DNA of 64,000 bases from NCBI GenBank assembly GCA_943372995.1, contig CALSAQ010000003.1, positions 372,001-436,000 of the forward strand, written 5' to 3'. The translations under genes were made by a program, and so were the position numbers. The DNA comes from CAJBVG01 sp943372995. GTDB taxonomy: Bacteria > Bacteroidota > Bacteroidia > Sphingobacteriales > Sphingobacteriaceae. Under the pieces are notes generated by a model, which saw only the letters and a program-made list of their open reading frames with translations, made no database searches and was not told the origin of the DNA. This document shows, piece after piece, positions 53,722 to 62,379 of this stretch; within the stretch, counting starts at the first letter, position 1, and each line of letters begins with the position of its first letter.

Positions 53722-54620
53722 AGCCAATCTTTACGTTTAAACCAAACATAGATAATTAAGGTTATGGTTGCCATCAACAACATAGAAAAACCATAACCAT
53801 ATTTCCAATGTAACTCTGGAATAAAATCGAAATTCATTCCGTATACTCCCACAACAAAAGTTAGTGGCATAAAGAATACGGAGAATATGGTTAATACTCT
53901 AATTACTTCATTTGTTTTTTGAGCAGATATAGATAAATAAAGCGATAGTAAGTTATTAATATCTTCATTCAACTGATCGTAAATAGTAACCTGTTGAATA
54001 TAATTATCTTTCATTTCTCTATACATCGCCTCTCTCCTATTCCCCTCTGCAACTTTATTTGTCGTATCATTTGAAAGAGTAAGTATTCTTCTAATTACAG
54101 ATACTTTTCTTTTAATATGATATAATGCTTTTAATAGATTAGGTAATTTTTTCTTCAAGAAAATTCTACTCTCATAGAAATCAATTTCTGATGCAAGCTT
54201 ATCAGCTGGGTTATCGAAACTTAATATCGACGAATTAATTACGTGTAATAAAAACTGATGTTTATCGGTACACTTCCCGTTATCAATATATTTCAATTTC
54301 AACTCTTGAAGCAAGGGTTGTTCTGTTCTATGTACTGTAATGATTTTATCAGAGGTAATAAAAATGGAAATTTTACGCGTTACTTCCTGAATAGTATCCG
54401 CATCTGTGGTTTGTTTGGTATCATAAACTCTAGTAACAATAAAAATGGAATTCTCCATCTCTTCAAATTTTGGGAGATGATCTGGCTCAAGGCAATCTTC
54501 AACCGCATTGGGGTGTAGTTTATGCTCTTTGGCTATTGCATGTAACTCATTTTCGGTGGGATTGGTAACATCAATCCAAAAATTATTGACTATTTCAATT
54601 GATTTAATTCCAGCTTCCAT
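53718..54620 (-). CDS. corA: CorA-family magnesium/cobalt transporter
   Basis: The 300-residue protein has a cytoplasmic alpha/beta funnel domain and two C-terminal membrane helices with the selectivity motif YGMNF (GVYGMNFDFIPE). It ends in a basic cytoplasmic tail (KRKDWL). A longer frame starts with TTG at 54626, but TACATTTG lies 3 nt before the ATG at 54620 and fixes the start. Convergent with the Spy-like gene and divergent from the aminotransferase. Confidence 0.94.
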   Translation of the reverse strand: MEAGIKSIEIVNNFWIDVTNPTENELHAIAKEHKLHPNAVEDCLEPDHLPKFEEMENSIFIVTRVYDTKQTTDADTIQEVTRKISIFITSDKIITVHRTEQPLLQELKLKYIDNGKCTDKHQFLLHVINSSILSFDNPADKLASEIDFYESRIFLKKKLPNLLKALYHIKRKVSVIRRILTLSNDTTNKVAEGNRREAMYREMKDNYIQQVTIYDQLNEDINNLLSLYLSISAQKTNEVIRVLTIFSVFFMPLTFVVGVYGMNFDFIPELHWKYGYGFSMLLMATITLIIYVWFKRKDWL

Positions 54621-54623
54621 ACT

Positions 54624-54631
54624 CAAATGTA
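54624..54631 (-). promoter_or_regulatory. -7 element of corA, leaderless
   Basis: TACATTTG on the minus strand lies 3 nt before the corA ATG. Confidence 0.6.
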
Positions 54632-54652
54632 ATCAACGATAAGGATATTTTG

Positions 54653-54660
54653 TATTTTTG
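54653..54660 (+). promoter_or_regulatory. -7 element of the aminotransferase gene, leaderless
   Basis: TATTTTTG lies 3 nt before the ATG at 54664 and 21 bp from the opposite corA element. An in-frame TTG at 54658 lies within it. Confidence 0.6.
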
Positions 54661-54663
54661 GGC

Positions 54664-55848
54664 ATGTTATCTAATCGTCAATTATTTTTATTGCATAACG
54701 CTCAAACTACTGAGATGCCGTTGATGCTCGAAATTACAAGGGCATCTGGGGTGTATTTATACGATAAAGATAATAAACAATACCTCGACTTAATCTCTGG
54801 GATTGGGGTTAATAATATTGGGCATTGCCACCCAAAAGTTGTTCAAGCCATTAAAGATCAAGCCGACCAATACCTCCACCTCATGGTTTATGGAGAATAT
54901 ATACAATCGCCTCAAGTAAAATTTGCAAAGAAATTAAGCGACTGCTTACCTCCCTCTTTAAACTCTGTTTATCTATTAAACTCTGGTGCCGAAGCCATAG
55001 AAGGTGCAATGAAACTATCGAAGCGAGTTACTGGCCGACATAAAATCATGGCCTGTTACAATTCATACCACGGCAGTTCTCAGGGAGCATTGAGTATTAT
55101 GGGTAACGAAGAATACAAACTAGCATACCGTCCGCTTTTACCAGGTATTCATTTTATTCGTTTTGGAGAGATGGATGACCTCAAGTACATTACTTCAGAT
55201 TTTGCTGCAATCTTTATAGAAAGTATACAAGGTGAAGCAGGAATAAGAGTGGCAAAGTCCGAATATTGGAAAGCTCTTAAGCAAAAATGTAAAGAAACAG
55301 GTTGTCTTTTGGTATTGGATGAGATTCAAACTGGTTTCGGTAGAACTGGTAAAATGTTTGCCTTCGAACATTATAATATTATACCAGATATTTTGGTATT
55401 GGCTAAAGGAATGGGAGGTGGAATGCCTATTGGTGCTTTCATTTCCTCTAAAGAAAATATGCACACGCTCACCAACAATCCCATCTTAGGGCACATTAGT
55501 ACCTTTGGAGGTCATCCCGTTTCTTGTGCTGCAGCATTAGCTACACTAGAAGTATTACAAGAAGAAAAACTAGTAGAGGGTGTAAAATACAAGTCCGAGC
55601 TGTTTAAAAAATTACTCGTTCATCCGAAAATTAAAGAAGTTCGTGGCGAAGGATTAATGTTGGCGGTACAATTAGAGAGTTTCGATTTCAATAAAAAAGT
55701 GATTGATAAATGTATTGAGATGGGTGTAATTACCGATTGGTTTTTACATTGCTCCGATGCGATGAGAATTGCAGCCCCACTTAGTATTAGCGAAGAAGAA
55801 ATTATATTCGCTTGCAATACCATCCTAAGCGCAATCTCTCAAACCTAA
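54664..55848 (+). CDS. Class-III aminotransferase (acetylornithine/GABA type)
   Basis: The 394-residue PLP enzyme has LDLISGIGVNNIGHCHPKVV, the active-site lysine in VLAKGMGGGMPIGAF (about 248), LLVLDEIQTGFGRTG and HISTFGGHPVSCAAAL. It moves an amino group from an omega-amine donor such as ornithine or 4-aminobutyrate. Substrate cannot be fixed because no arginine or lysine pathway genes are nearby. Confidence 0.92.
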   Translation: MLSNRQLFLLHNAQTTEMPLMLEITRASGVYLYDKDNKQYLDLISGIGVNNIGHCHPKVVQAIKDQADQYLHLMVYGEYIQSPQVKFAKKLSDCLPPSLNSVYLLNSGAEAIEGAMKLSKRVTGRHKIMACYNSYHGSSQGALSIMGNEEYKLAYRPLLPGIHFIRFGEMDDLKYITSDFAAIFIESIQGEAGIRVAKSEYWKALKQKCKETGCLLVLDEIQTGFGRTGKMFAFEHYNIIPDILVLAKGMGGGMPIGAFISSKENMHTLTNNPILGHISTFGGHPVSCAAALATLEVLQEEKLVEGVKYKSELFKKLLVHPKIKEVRGEGLMLAVQLESFDFNKKVIDKCIEMGVITDWFLHCSDAMRIAAPLSISEEEIIFACNTILSAISQT

Positions 55849-55857
55849 TATCTTACA

Positions 55858-56916
55858 CTACTTCACAACATTGATAGTACCATTTTGAAATAGATACTTA
55901 TTGTTTAATGCATAAGCTTCTATTTGGTATACATAAGTACCATCGGTTGCTACTTGACCTCCGTATTTACCATCCCAACTTAAATCATTTATATCATTTG
56001 ATCTGAAAACGATTTGTCCCCAACGATTAAAAATTCTTAGCTCACATGATTTTAAACCTTCTGGTAATTTCATTACTAACTCGTCGTTGATTCCATCACC
56101 ATTAGGACTAAACACTTCAGGAATCAGGAAAGGATATTTAGTAGCTACATCAAAAGAATAGGTTTTTATATTATCACAACCTAATTCATTTTTCATGTAT
56201 AGACCTACTTTATTTGTACCTGCTGAATCGAATATGGTAGTAAATGTTCTGTCTTTAGTTGTATCTATCCTACCATTAATAATCCAATAATAATCGAATG
56301 GGTAAGCTGAGTTAAAAGTAAACGTTACTTCTTCATCAATTTTAGGATATAAAGGACTCCAAGTAAAAGATGGTTTAGGTGTAGGTAAAACTTGAATTGT
56401 TATAAATGCTGTATCCACAGCATCTCCATTGTAGTAAACAACACAATACAATGTTGTTTCTTTATATACTGTAACTGATATATCTTGTGTAGTTTCCCCA
56501 GTAGACCATTTGTAAATTAAATCTTTGTAAGTAGTATCTTCAGAAGAAGCGTACAATTCCACTCTTTCACCTTCACATACTAATCTCTTACCAAATATAT
56601 AAGGGAAAATAACTCTTCCTTCCTCTACCTCGTACCAAACAGTATCTCCTTTACATCCGTAAACACTTGTTTCTTGTACACCTACTTTATAATTATTATG
56701 ATTGGGTATCCAATCGACAACTACTGATGTTCCAGTAGAAGCTCCCTGAAATGTTCCACCAACAACAAACCATTGATATGTAGAATTTAGGGTTGGGGTG
56801 ATGCTATATGTTTCACTTGATTGACCCGGACCACCACCCGATGATTGTGCGGATGCAATGCTGCTGCAAAGCATCCCCACTATCATGGATAATAATATTT
56901 TCCAGATTCGAATCAT
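55858..56916 (-). CDS. Secreted Ig/PKD-like protein with CHU_C (type B) T9SS domain
   Basis: The 352-residue protein has a signal peptide (about 1-23), an Ig/PKD-like region beginning SITPTLNSTYQWFVVGGTF, further beta domains, and the gliding-motility-associated C-terminal domain (PEVFSPNGDGINDELVM; FNRWGQIVFRS; DGTYVYQIEAY) used for T9SS export and surface attachment. It lies 51 nt after a related shorter gene. Likely a surface adhesin; ligand unknown. Confidence 0.88.
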   Translation of the reverse strand: MIRIWKILLSMIVGMLCSSIASAQSSGGGPGQSSETYSITPTLNSTYQWFVVGGTFQGASTGTSVVVDWIPNHNNYKVGVQETSVYGCKGDTVWYEVEEGRVIFPYIFGKRLVCEGERVELYASSEDTTYKDLIYKWSTGETTQDISVTVYKETTLYCVVYYNGDAVDTAFITIQVLPTPKPSFTWSPLYPKIDEEVTFTFNSAYPFDYYWIINGRIDTTKDRTFTTIFDSAGTNKVGLYMKNELGCDNIKTYSFDVATKYPFLIPEVFSPNGDGINDELVMKLPEGLKSCELRIFNRWGQIVFRSNDINDLSWDGKYGGQVATDGTYVYQIEAYALNNKYLFQNGTINVVK

Positions 56917-56967
56917 AGTGAATTAAGTTAATAAGCTTCAAGAGAGCGTAGGGCTTACAAACGTTTC

Positions 56968-57591
56968 TTAATGTAAAATACTTGAGGTTACAGGTTTCGG
57001 ATTTACAGTAATCACCGCTGAACCGCTTGTTGTACCTGAGCAGAATTTATTGCTCACCGAAACTAAACTATATGTTGTAGTTACTGGTGAAGTTCCTGCG
57101 GCTGGTATGGTTGGCGACGGGTTGAATGTAAATGTATTTGATGTATGATTTGTAACAGTACTTACTGTAGTGCCATCTGTGTAGCTAAATGTCCACGGAC
57201 CAACACCAGTTAACGAAATCGTTACAACCGGATTAGGGTCATCAAAACACATCGCTGACGTTCCTGATATTGCTGCTGTAGTAAGTGGAATAACCACAAC
57301 ATCTAAACTTACTGCATCACCCACACAACCAGTACTAGAAGTCTCTTGTACTTGTAGTGTATAGGTTCCAGGTGTAGAACCCCAGTTCACAGTAATAGCG
57401 TTACCAGTGGCTGCGCTTAAAGCTCCACCGCCTGATAAAGTCCATGCATAAGAAGACCCTACAGTGTTGGTAACGCTATAAGGGACTAGTGTAGAACTTA
57501 CACATACCGTATCTGGGCTTTGTGCGAATAGATCTCCTGCACTCATTAACATGAGTAAAGAAATAGAAAGTAAGTAGTAAACTTTTTTCAT
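56968..57591 (-). CDS. Secreted Ig-like protein lacking a sorting domain
   Basis: The 207-residue protein has a signal peptide (cleavage near LFAQ, about 24). Two Ig/PKD-like modules follow; the first (YAWTLSGGGALSAATGNAITVNW, then VQETSSTGCVGD) matches the start of the CHU_C gene downstream. It stops after VNPKPVTSSILH, a motif that normally leads on to a sorting domain, so it looks shortened or split. The ATG at 57591 is preferred to a TTG two codons upstream. Confidence 0.75.
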   Translation of the reverse strand: MKKVYYLLSISLLMLMSAGDLFAQSPDTVCVSSTLVPYSVTNTVGSSYAWTLSGGGALSAATGNAITVNWGSTPGTYTLQVQETSSTGCVGDAVSLDVVVIPLTTAAISGTSAMCFDDPNPVVTISLTGVGPWTFSYTDGTTVSTVTNHTSNTFTFNPSPTIPAAGTSPVTTTYSLVSVSNKFCSGTTSGSAVITVNPKPVTSSILH

Positions 57592-57719
57592 GACCAATTT
57601 TTTTTGGGGATAAACAATTTTGCTTTGGGTTTAGCTTGTTTATCGTAAAAACCTACGAAATGGTTACAAAAAAAGTTTTCAAGAAAATAATTTTTTTGAA
57701 AGGTAAGTGTACTAGATGT

Positions 57720-58631
57720 TTAGAAAGCTTTTTGCCTTTTTACGAGGTAAGTATATAAAATTTCGTTGAAACCTTTTCGTGCATCTGCACGTACAAAATC
57801 TATTTGCTCTAACTGGCAACGATTCGTTATGGCCTTTAAATAACTATCCATACGAGCAACATACTCTTGCTGTATGCTTGAAGTATGCAACTTTATTTCT
57901 TCTCCGCTTTCTACATCTACAAATAGATATGGACGGTTCTCAAATTTGAAATTTAATTCTGTTTGATGATCTGAAACATGAAATATAATAACCTCATGTT
58001 TATTGTATCTTAGGTGTTGAAGTGCATCAAAAATTTTATCTCTCTCTTCAATATCTTCAAACATGTCTGAAAAAATTACAACCATCGATCTTCTGTGTAA
58101 TTTTTCTGCTAATTCATGCAAGGATTTTGAAATTGATGTTTTCTGTTGTACGGGTTTATCAACTAATACTTTTTCTAACTCCGAATAGATTAGCTTCTGA
58201 TGCATTGTTGCAGAACGTGCATTTGTACTAAGTTTAATCTCATCTGAAAACAACGTTAATCCAAAAGCATCTCTTTGTGATTTCAACAGCTCGGTTAATG
58301 CTGCAATACACATAATAGAAAATTTTATTTTATTCCATTTCTGTTCTGGATAATACATCGAACTAGAAACATCTAAAACTAACTGACATCTTAGGTTTGT
58401 TTCTTCCTCATATCTTTTTACGTACATCTTATCTGTACGTCCAAAAAGTTTCCAATCTATACTTCTGATATTTTCACTAGGGTGATACGGACGGTGCTCT
58501 GCGAACTCTACTGAAAATCCGTGAAACGGACTCTTATGTAAGCCTGTAATAAATCCTTCTACAACTTGTTTGGCCAAAATCCCCAAATTTGTTTTGGGAA
58601 CTAATTCCTCTATTTGAATAACATCCTCCAT
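57720..58631 (-). CDS. DUF58 (VWA-like) protein
   Basis: The 303-residue soluble protein has the DUF58 signature EFAEHRPYHPSENIRSIDWKLFGRTDKMYVKRYEEE and a VWA-like MIDAS-type DVSSSMYYP. Such proteins usually work with MoxR ATPases, none of which is in this window. It follows a TATATTTG promoter by 4 nt. Role: probably protein-complex assembly or envelope stress; not defined. Confidence 0.92.
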   Translation of the reverse strand: MEDVIQIEELVPKTNLGILAKQVVEGFITGLHKSPFHGFSVEFAEHRPYHPSENIRSIDWKLFGRTDKMYVKRYEEETNLRCQLVLDVSSSMYYPEQKWNKIKFSIMCIAALTELLKSQRDAFGLTLFSDEIKLSTNARSATMHQKLIYSELEKVLVDKPVQQKTSISKSLHELAEKLHRRSMVVIFSDMFEDIEERDKIFDALQHLRYNKHEVIIFHVSDHQTELNFKFENRPYLFVDVESGEEIKLHTSSIQQEYVARMDSYLKAITNRCQLEQIDFVRADARKGFNEILYTYLVKRQKAF

Positions 58632-58635
58632 AATA

Positions 58636-58643
58636 CAAATATA
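58636..58643 (-). promoter_or_regulatory. -7 element of the DUF58 gene, leaderless
   Basis: TATATTTG on the minus strand, 4 nt before the DUF58 ATG, in the 14-bp gap after the response-regulator gene. Confidence 0.6.
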
Positions 58644-58645
58644 TA

Positions 58646-59341
58646 CTACTTTCCTTCTAAACGTATATAAAAGTCGTCTTTGTATGTATCCCCAATAGGA
58701 ATTCCTTGCTCGTTTATATAAATTCTATTCTTCTCAATGGAATTGATCTTCTCTAATGAAACAATATACGATTTATGAACCCTTACGAATCGTTTTATTG
58801 GCAAAAGCTCTTCCATCTTTTTCATGTTCATTAGCGTAAGTACTCTTTCTGAAGTTGTATAAATAGAGATATAATCTTTTAATCCTTCTATGTATAATAT
58901 GTTACTCAAATCAATCCTAATAATTTTATGCTCAGTTTTTATAAAGATATGATCCAGCTCATCACCGTAATTACCGACACCAGTATTTATATTTTTATTT
59001 GAGAATAGTTTTTCGCAAGCTTTAGTAAAACGATCGAAAGATATAGGCTTTAAAAGATAATCAACAATACTGTGATCGTATCCTTCCAAAGCATACTCCG
59101 TATATGCTGTTGTTAAAATAACTTTAGCTTTATTACCTAACAGCTTCATAAACTGTATGCCTGTTAGTTCTGGCATCTGTACATCTAAGAATATTAACTC
59201 TACCCTATCGCGCTCAATCGACGAGAATGCTTCGATAGGATTAGTATATGTATTTACCAATTGCAGGCCTTCTGTTTTAGAAACATAATCACTTAAAATT
59301 TCAAGAGCTAATGGCTCATCATCAACAATAATACATCTCAT
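58646..59341 (-). CDS. LytTR-family response regulator
   Basis: The 231-residue regulator has a receiver domain (acidic pair Asp7-Asp8, phospho-acceptor Asp53 in LDVQMP) and a LytTR DNA-binding domain (about 125-231; ILYIEGLKDYISIYT, FVRVHKSYIVSLEKI). LytTR domains bind direct repeats with 21-bp period, and such a repeat is found at 60508-60535. It lies 1 nt after the kinase gene. Confidence 0.95.
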   Translation of the reverse strand: MRCIIVDDEPLALEILSDYVSKTEGLQLVNTYTNPIEAFSSIERDRVELIFLDVQMPELTGIQFMKLLGNKAKVILTTAYTEYALEGYDHSIVDYLLKPISFDRFTKACEKLFSNKNINTGVGNYGDELDHIFIKTEHKIIRIDLSNILYIEGLKDYISIYTTSERVLTLMNMKKMEELLPIKRFVRVHKSYIVSLEKINSIEKNRIYINEQGIPIGDTYKDDFYIRLEGK

Positions 59342-59342
59342 A

Positions 59343-60383
59343 CTACAAGTTTAATTCTAAAGATACTTTATATTGATTATCTTCTTGTGTTGTTTCTAAT
59401 TTAAATCTTTTTGGATATAATAATTCTAATCTCCTTAAAATATTTTTCATTCCAATACCACTCGACTCATCTTTATTTCCCTCACGTATAGTATTCACCG
59501 TTTTAAATTTCAACAAACCTTTATTTACTTCTAGTACAATAGATACTGGGTTCTTTGGGTTGATAACATCTCCATGCTTGAAAATATTCTCAATAAATGA
59601 AATTAACAACAAAGGCATTACTCTATAGTTCTCTTGATCGATACTTATTCTTGCTGTAAATTGTATATCGTCTTTATACCTTAATTTATGTAAATCGATA
59701 TAACTCTCTAGGTATTTAATTTCGTCTTTTAAATCTACTTTATAGTCTTCACTTTCTTTAAGCATATACCTCATAATTTCTGAAAGCTTTAATATCGCCT
59801 CTGGAGTTTCATCCGATTTCTTATAAGCTAATGCATAAATATTATTTAAAGAATTAAATAAAAAATGTGGATTGATTTGAGATTTTAAAAATTGAAGTTC
59901 GGCTTGTGTTTTTTGAAATTTTAATTCGTTTTGCACTTGTTCATTCCTAAACCAATCAGCCATGACTTTATACACTGTGCTCAAAAAAATCATAAAACCT
60001 GAAGGTATTATTGTACTTAGAGTGTAGGGCCAAAAGAGCTTAGGTATTTCTTTGTTCATTGGTCCAACCGCCAAATAATAATCTTTATAATAATATGCTA
60101 TAAAATACTTTATAAAAGCATAAATAACAATTAAGCCTATAACACTAAAAACAAATCGCCAATAATACTTTCTTGATGCAGTAGAAGGAAAAACAAATAA
60201 TAAATTAACATAGAAAATGGAGATATTAATTAAACCATAAAGACCAAAATGTACAGCAATAAACATTTTGGGATTGGCAATCTTCTCAGATTTAGCAACA
60301 TTTTCTCCTACACTTAATAATATAAACGACATTATTAATGTCCAGAATAGCAAATGCGCTCCAATTAATATATACTTTCTCAT
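59343..60383 (-). CDS. LytS-type sensor histidine kinase
   Basis: The 346-residue protein has four predicted membrane helices (about 1-150), a His_kinase domain with QINPHFLFNSLNNI (phospho-His about 173), and an HATPase with LISFIENIFKHG and SGIGMKNILRRL. Without a large outer domain it may sense a membrane signal or its neighbour transporter. Two-component partner of the LytTR gene and divergent from the ABC operon. Confidence 0.94.
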   Translation of the reverse strand: MRKYILIGAHLLFWTLIMSFILLSVGENVAKSEKIANPKMFIAVHFGLYGLINISIFYVNLLFVFPSTASRKYYWRFVFSVIGLIVIYAFIKYFIAYYYKDYYLAVGPMNKEIPKLFWPYTLSTIIPSGFMIFLSTVYKVMADWFRNEQVQNELKFQKTQAELQFLKSQINPHFLFNSLNNIYALAYKKSDETPEAILKLSEIMRYMLKESEDYKVDLKDEIKYLESYIDLHKLRYKDDIQFTARISIDQENYRVMPLLLISFIENIFKHGDVINPKNPVSIVLEVNKGLLKFKTVNTIREGNKDESSGIGMKNILRRLELLYPKRFKLETTQEDNQYKVSLELNL

Positions 60384-60435
60384 ATCCTATTTATACCCTA
60401 AATCTAAGTTAAGATGAATTTCCAGTTTTCAAATT

Positions 60436-60467
60436 ATCGACAAACGCCCTTAAAACATCGACGAATG
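60436..60467 (-). promoter_or_regulatory. Second 21-bp direct repeat near the kinase promoter
   Basis: ATCGAC occurs at 60436 and 60457, 21 bp apart; on the minus strand these read CGTTTGTCGAT and CATTCGTCGAT. A possible LytTR site for autoregulation, weaker than the one at 60508. Confidence 0.35.
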
Positions 60468-60507
60468 GAGTAAAACCCCAAAAAAGGATTTAAACGTCTG
60501 TTTTAGG

Positions 60508-60535
60508 TCGTTTATATGTATGCCGAGTGCGTTTA
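60508..60535 (+). promoter_or_regulatory. Putative LytTR binding site upstream of the ABC operon
   Basis: CGTTTAT is repeated exactly at 60508-60514 and 60529-60535, a 21-bp period. This fits the known LytTR direct-repeat core (CGTTNA(T/G) type) and lies 65 nt before the first small gene of the operon. Confidence 0.65.
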
Positions 60536-60599
60536 TCTAGTTTATATTGTAGCCTTTCTATAGTCTTTACATTTTTGGTCAACGAAAACAAATAATGCT

Positions 60600-60704
60600 A
60601 TGGAAAGTAGAAAAATTGACCTCATCTTACCTGCAATTGGAATTGCTCTTATTGCTAGTTTAATTGTATTGATTCAAGGAATTCACCATGTATTAAGTAT
60701 ATGA
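60600..60704 (+). CDS. 34-residue single-pass membrane peptide heading the ABC operon
   Basis: The ATG-started frame encodes a short basic/acidic N-terminus (MESRKID) and one membrane helix (about 8-27), ending HHVLSI. Its TGA overlaps the ATG of the ABC ATPase (ATGA), a typical coupling arrangement, which supports that it is translated. No family is recognised. It may be a regulatory or structural small subunit of the exporter, or just a coupling leader. Confidence 0.6.
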   Translation: MESRKIDLILPAIGIALIASLIVLIQGIHHVLSI

Positions 60705-61603
60705 ATAATGCTATAGAAATTAGAGCACTTAGTTTCCAATATGGTAAACAAAGTATTTTAAAGAATATCAATTTAGATGTTCCAGTTGGTAGCATCTATG
60801 GTTTCATTGGACATAATGGTGCAGGGAAAACCACCACTATTAAACTTTTGCTAAACCTTCTTAGTTCCCAAAAGGGTCAAATAAAAATATTCGATAAAGA
60901 TTTATATACTCATCGAAACGAAAGTTTAGCAAGAATAGGTGCTTTAGTAGAATACCCTGGTATATATGCTCACCTCAGTGCTTTTGAAAATTTAAAAGCA
61001 AAGGCTATACTATTGAATTGTTCAAATGATAGAATAAACGAAGTACTAAAACTAGTTCGCTTAGACCATGTAAAAAACAAAAAAGCTGGTAAATTCTCCC
61101 AAGGAATGAAACAGCGTTTAGGTATTGGGTTAGCTTTACTCAACAACCCTGATTTACTTATTCTCGACGAACCTACTAATGGGTTAGATCCCGCAGGTAT
61201 AGTTGAAATAAGAACCCTAATAAGCGATTTGAGCAAAGCAGGGAAAACTATATTTATCTCTAGTCACTTACTTTCTGAAATGGAAAAATTTGCCACCCAT
61301 CTCGCGTTAATCGATAATGGAGAAATAAAATTCAAAGGAGAACTTGGGGATATTCATAAAAATAAAAAAATGCAAGTCTATATTATTTGCGACGATTATG
61401 TACGCGCAACCTATTTATTATCCGAAAGAGGTATTCCATTCGAATTAAATGAAAATGGACTAATTGTAACAATTAGTGAAACTATTAGCTCTTCTGAAAT
61501 AAATAAGATTTTAGTTTTCGGTGGTGTCGACATTGAATTACTAAAGCCTGTACAAAATTCATTAGAGCAATTGTTTTTTGAACTTACAAATTCTAACGCA
61601 TGA
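60701..61603 (+). CDS. ABC exporter ATP-binding protein (BcrA/lantibiotic-type)
   Basis: The 300-residue ATPase shows Walker A GHNGAGKT (37-44), signature FSQGMKQRLG, Walker B LLILDEPTNGLDP and the H-loop SSHLLSEMEK. It has the C-terminal extension of BcrA-type drug/peptide exporters. Both ends overlap neighbouring frames by 4 nt (ATGA), showing tight coupling to the small peptide and the permease. Downstream of a putative LytTR site. Confidence 0.93.
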   Translation: MNNAIEIRALSFQYGKQSILKNINLDVPVGSIYGFIGHNGAGKTTTIKLLLNLLSSQKGQIKIFDKDLYTHRNESLARIGALVEYPGIYAHLSAFENLKAKAILLNCSNDRINEVLKLVRLDHVKNKKAGKFSQGMKQRLGIGLALLNNPDLLILDEPTNGLDPAGIVEIRTLISDLSKAGKTIFISSHLLSEMEKFATHLALIDNGEIKFKGELGDIHKNKKMQVYIICDDYVRATYLLSERGIPFELNENGLIVTISETISSSEINKILVFGGVDIELLKPVQNSLEQLFFELTNSNA

Positions 61604-62379
61604 AAAACTACGGACTACTTATTCGTCAGGAATTCTTTAAAATAAAAAGCACGCTTGCTTTTAGAAGTTCCTGGATACTTCCATTATTAATCAATTTACT
61701 TATTGTAACCATTTTTATTGTTAAAGCCGAGGACTTTATTAAACTCAATTCCCCGAATATATGGTATCGATACATGGAATTTATTATGGGTGTTATGGGT
61801 TCTTTAGTATTACCCATGTACTTAGTCTTTCTTACCTTTTCAATAAACGATATAGAACACAAAGCTGATACTTGGAAAAATCTATTTAGTTATCCATTCG
61901 AAAAACGCCAAGTGTTTTTTAGTAAATGGTTCAGTGCTGTTCTGGTCTTTGGTATTTTTATGCTTAGCTTTTTTGTATTTACTTATTTAGGGGGAAACAT
62001 ATTAGGCGTTGTAAATCCTAAACTAGGATTCCAGAATCACGAAATGGGATTCATGATGATTCAACTTTTCAGCAAAATGTTTCTTGCTAGTATCGCTTTA
62101 TTAAGTATTCAATTTTTCTTTAGCATGCTATGGAGCGATTTTATGAAATCGATGGGTATTGGACTATTACTTACTATTGCAAGTATGATTGCTATGAATT
62201 GGGAATATATTTATTTCAGTCCCTATGCTCAACCTATGTATTCAATAGTATATCTATTTAAAGAAGGCAGTAATCAAGTGATTAATTTTACTTCAAAAGA
62301 AATTATTGTGGGACTAAGTACTTCTGTTGCATTCATCATCTTGTCTTATCAATTGATGAAGAAGAGAAGTGTGAGGTAA
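61600..62379 (+). CDS. ABC-2 type permease of the LytTR-linked exporter
   Basis: The 259-residue protein has six predicted membrane helices and the ABC-2 family pattern (FLTFSINDIEHKADTWKNLFSYPFEKRQVFFSKWFSAVLVF) seen in lantibiotic-immunity or bacitracin-type permeases. It overlaps the ATPase gene by 4 nt. Probably exports or removes a peptide antibiotic or lipid; the substrate is inferred only from family and sensor linkage. Confidence 0.9.
   Translation: MKNYGLLIRQEFFKIKSTLAFRSSWILPLLINLLIVTIFIVKAEDFIKLNSPNIWYRYMEFIMGVMGSLVLPMYLVFLTFSINDIEHKADTWKNLFSYPFEKRQVFFSKWFSAVLVFGIFMLSFFVFTYLGGNILGVVNPKLGFQNHEMGFMMIQLFSKMFLASIALLSIQFFFSMLWSDFMKSMGIGLLLTIASMIAMNWEYIYFSPYAQPMYSIVYLFKEGSNQVINFTSKEIIVGLSTSVAFIILSYQLMKKRSVR

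Noticed and set aside
60591..60725. Near-copy AATAATGCTAT at the small peptide and ATPase starts as a regulatory repeat
   Set aside because: The match is short, includes start codons, and has no second-site support; it could be chance or a small duplication.
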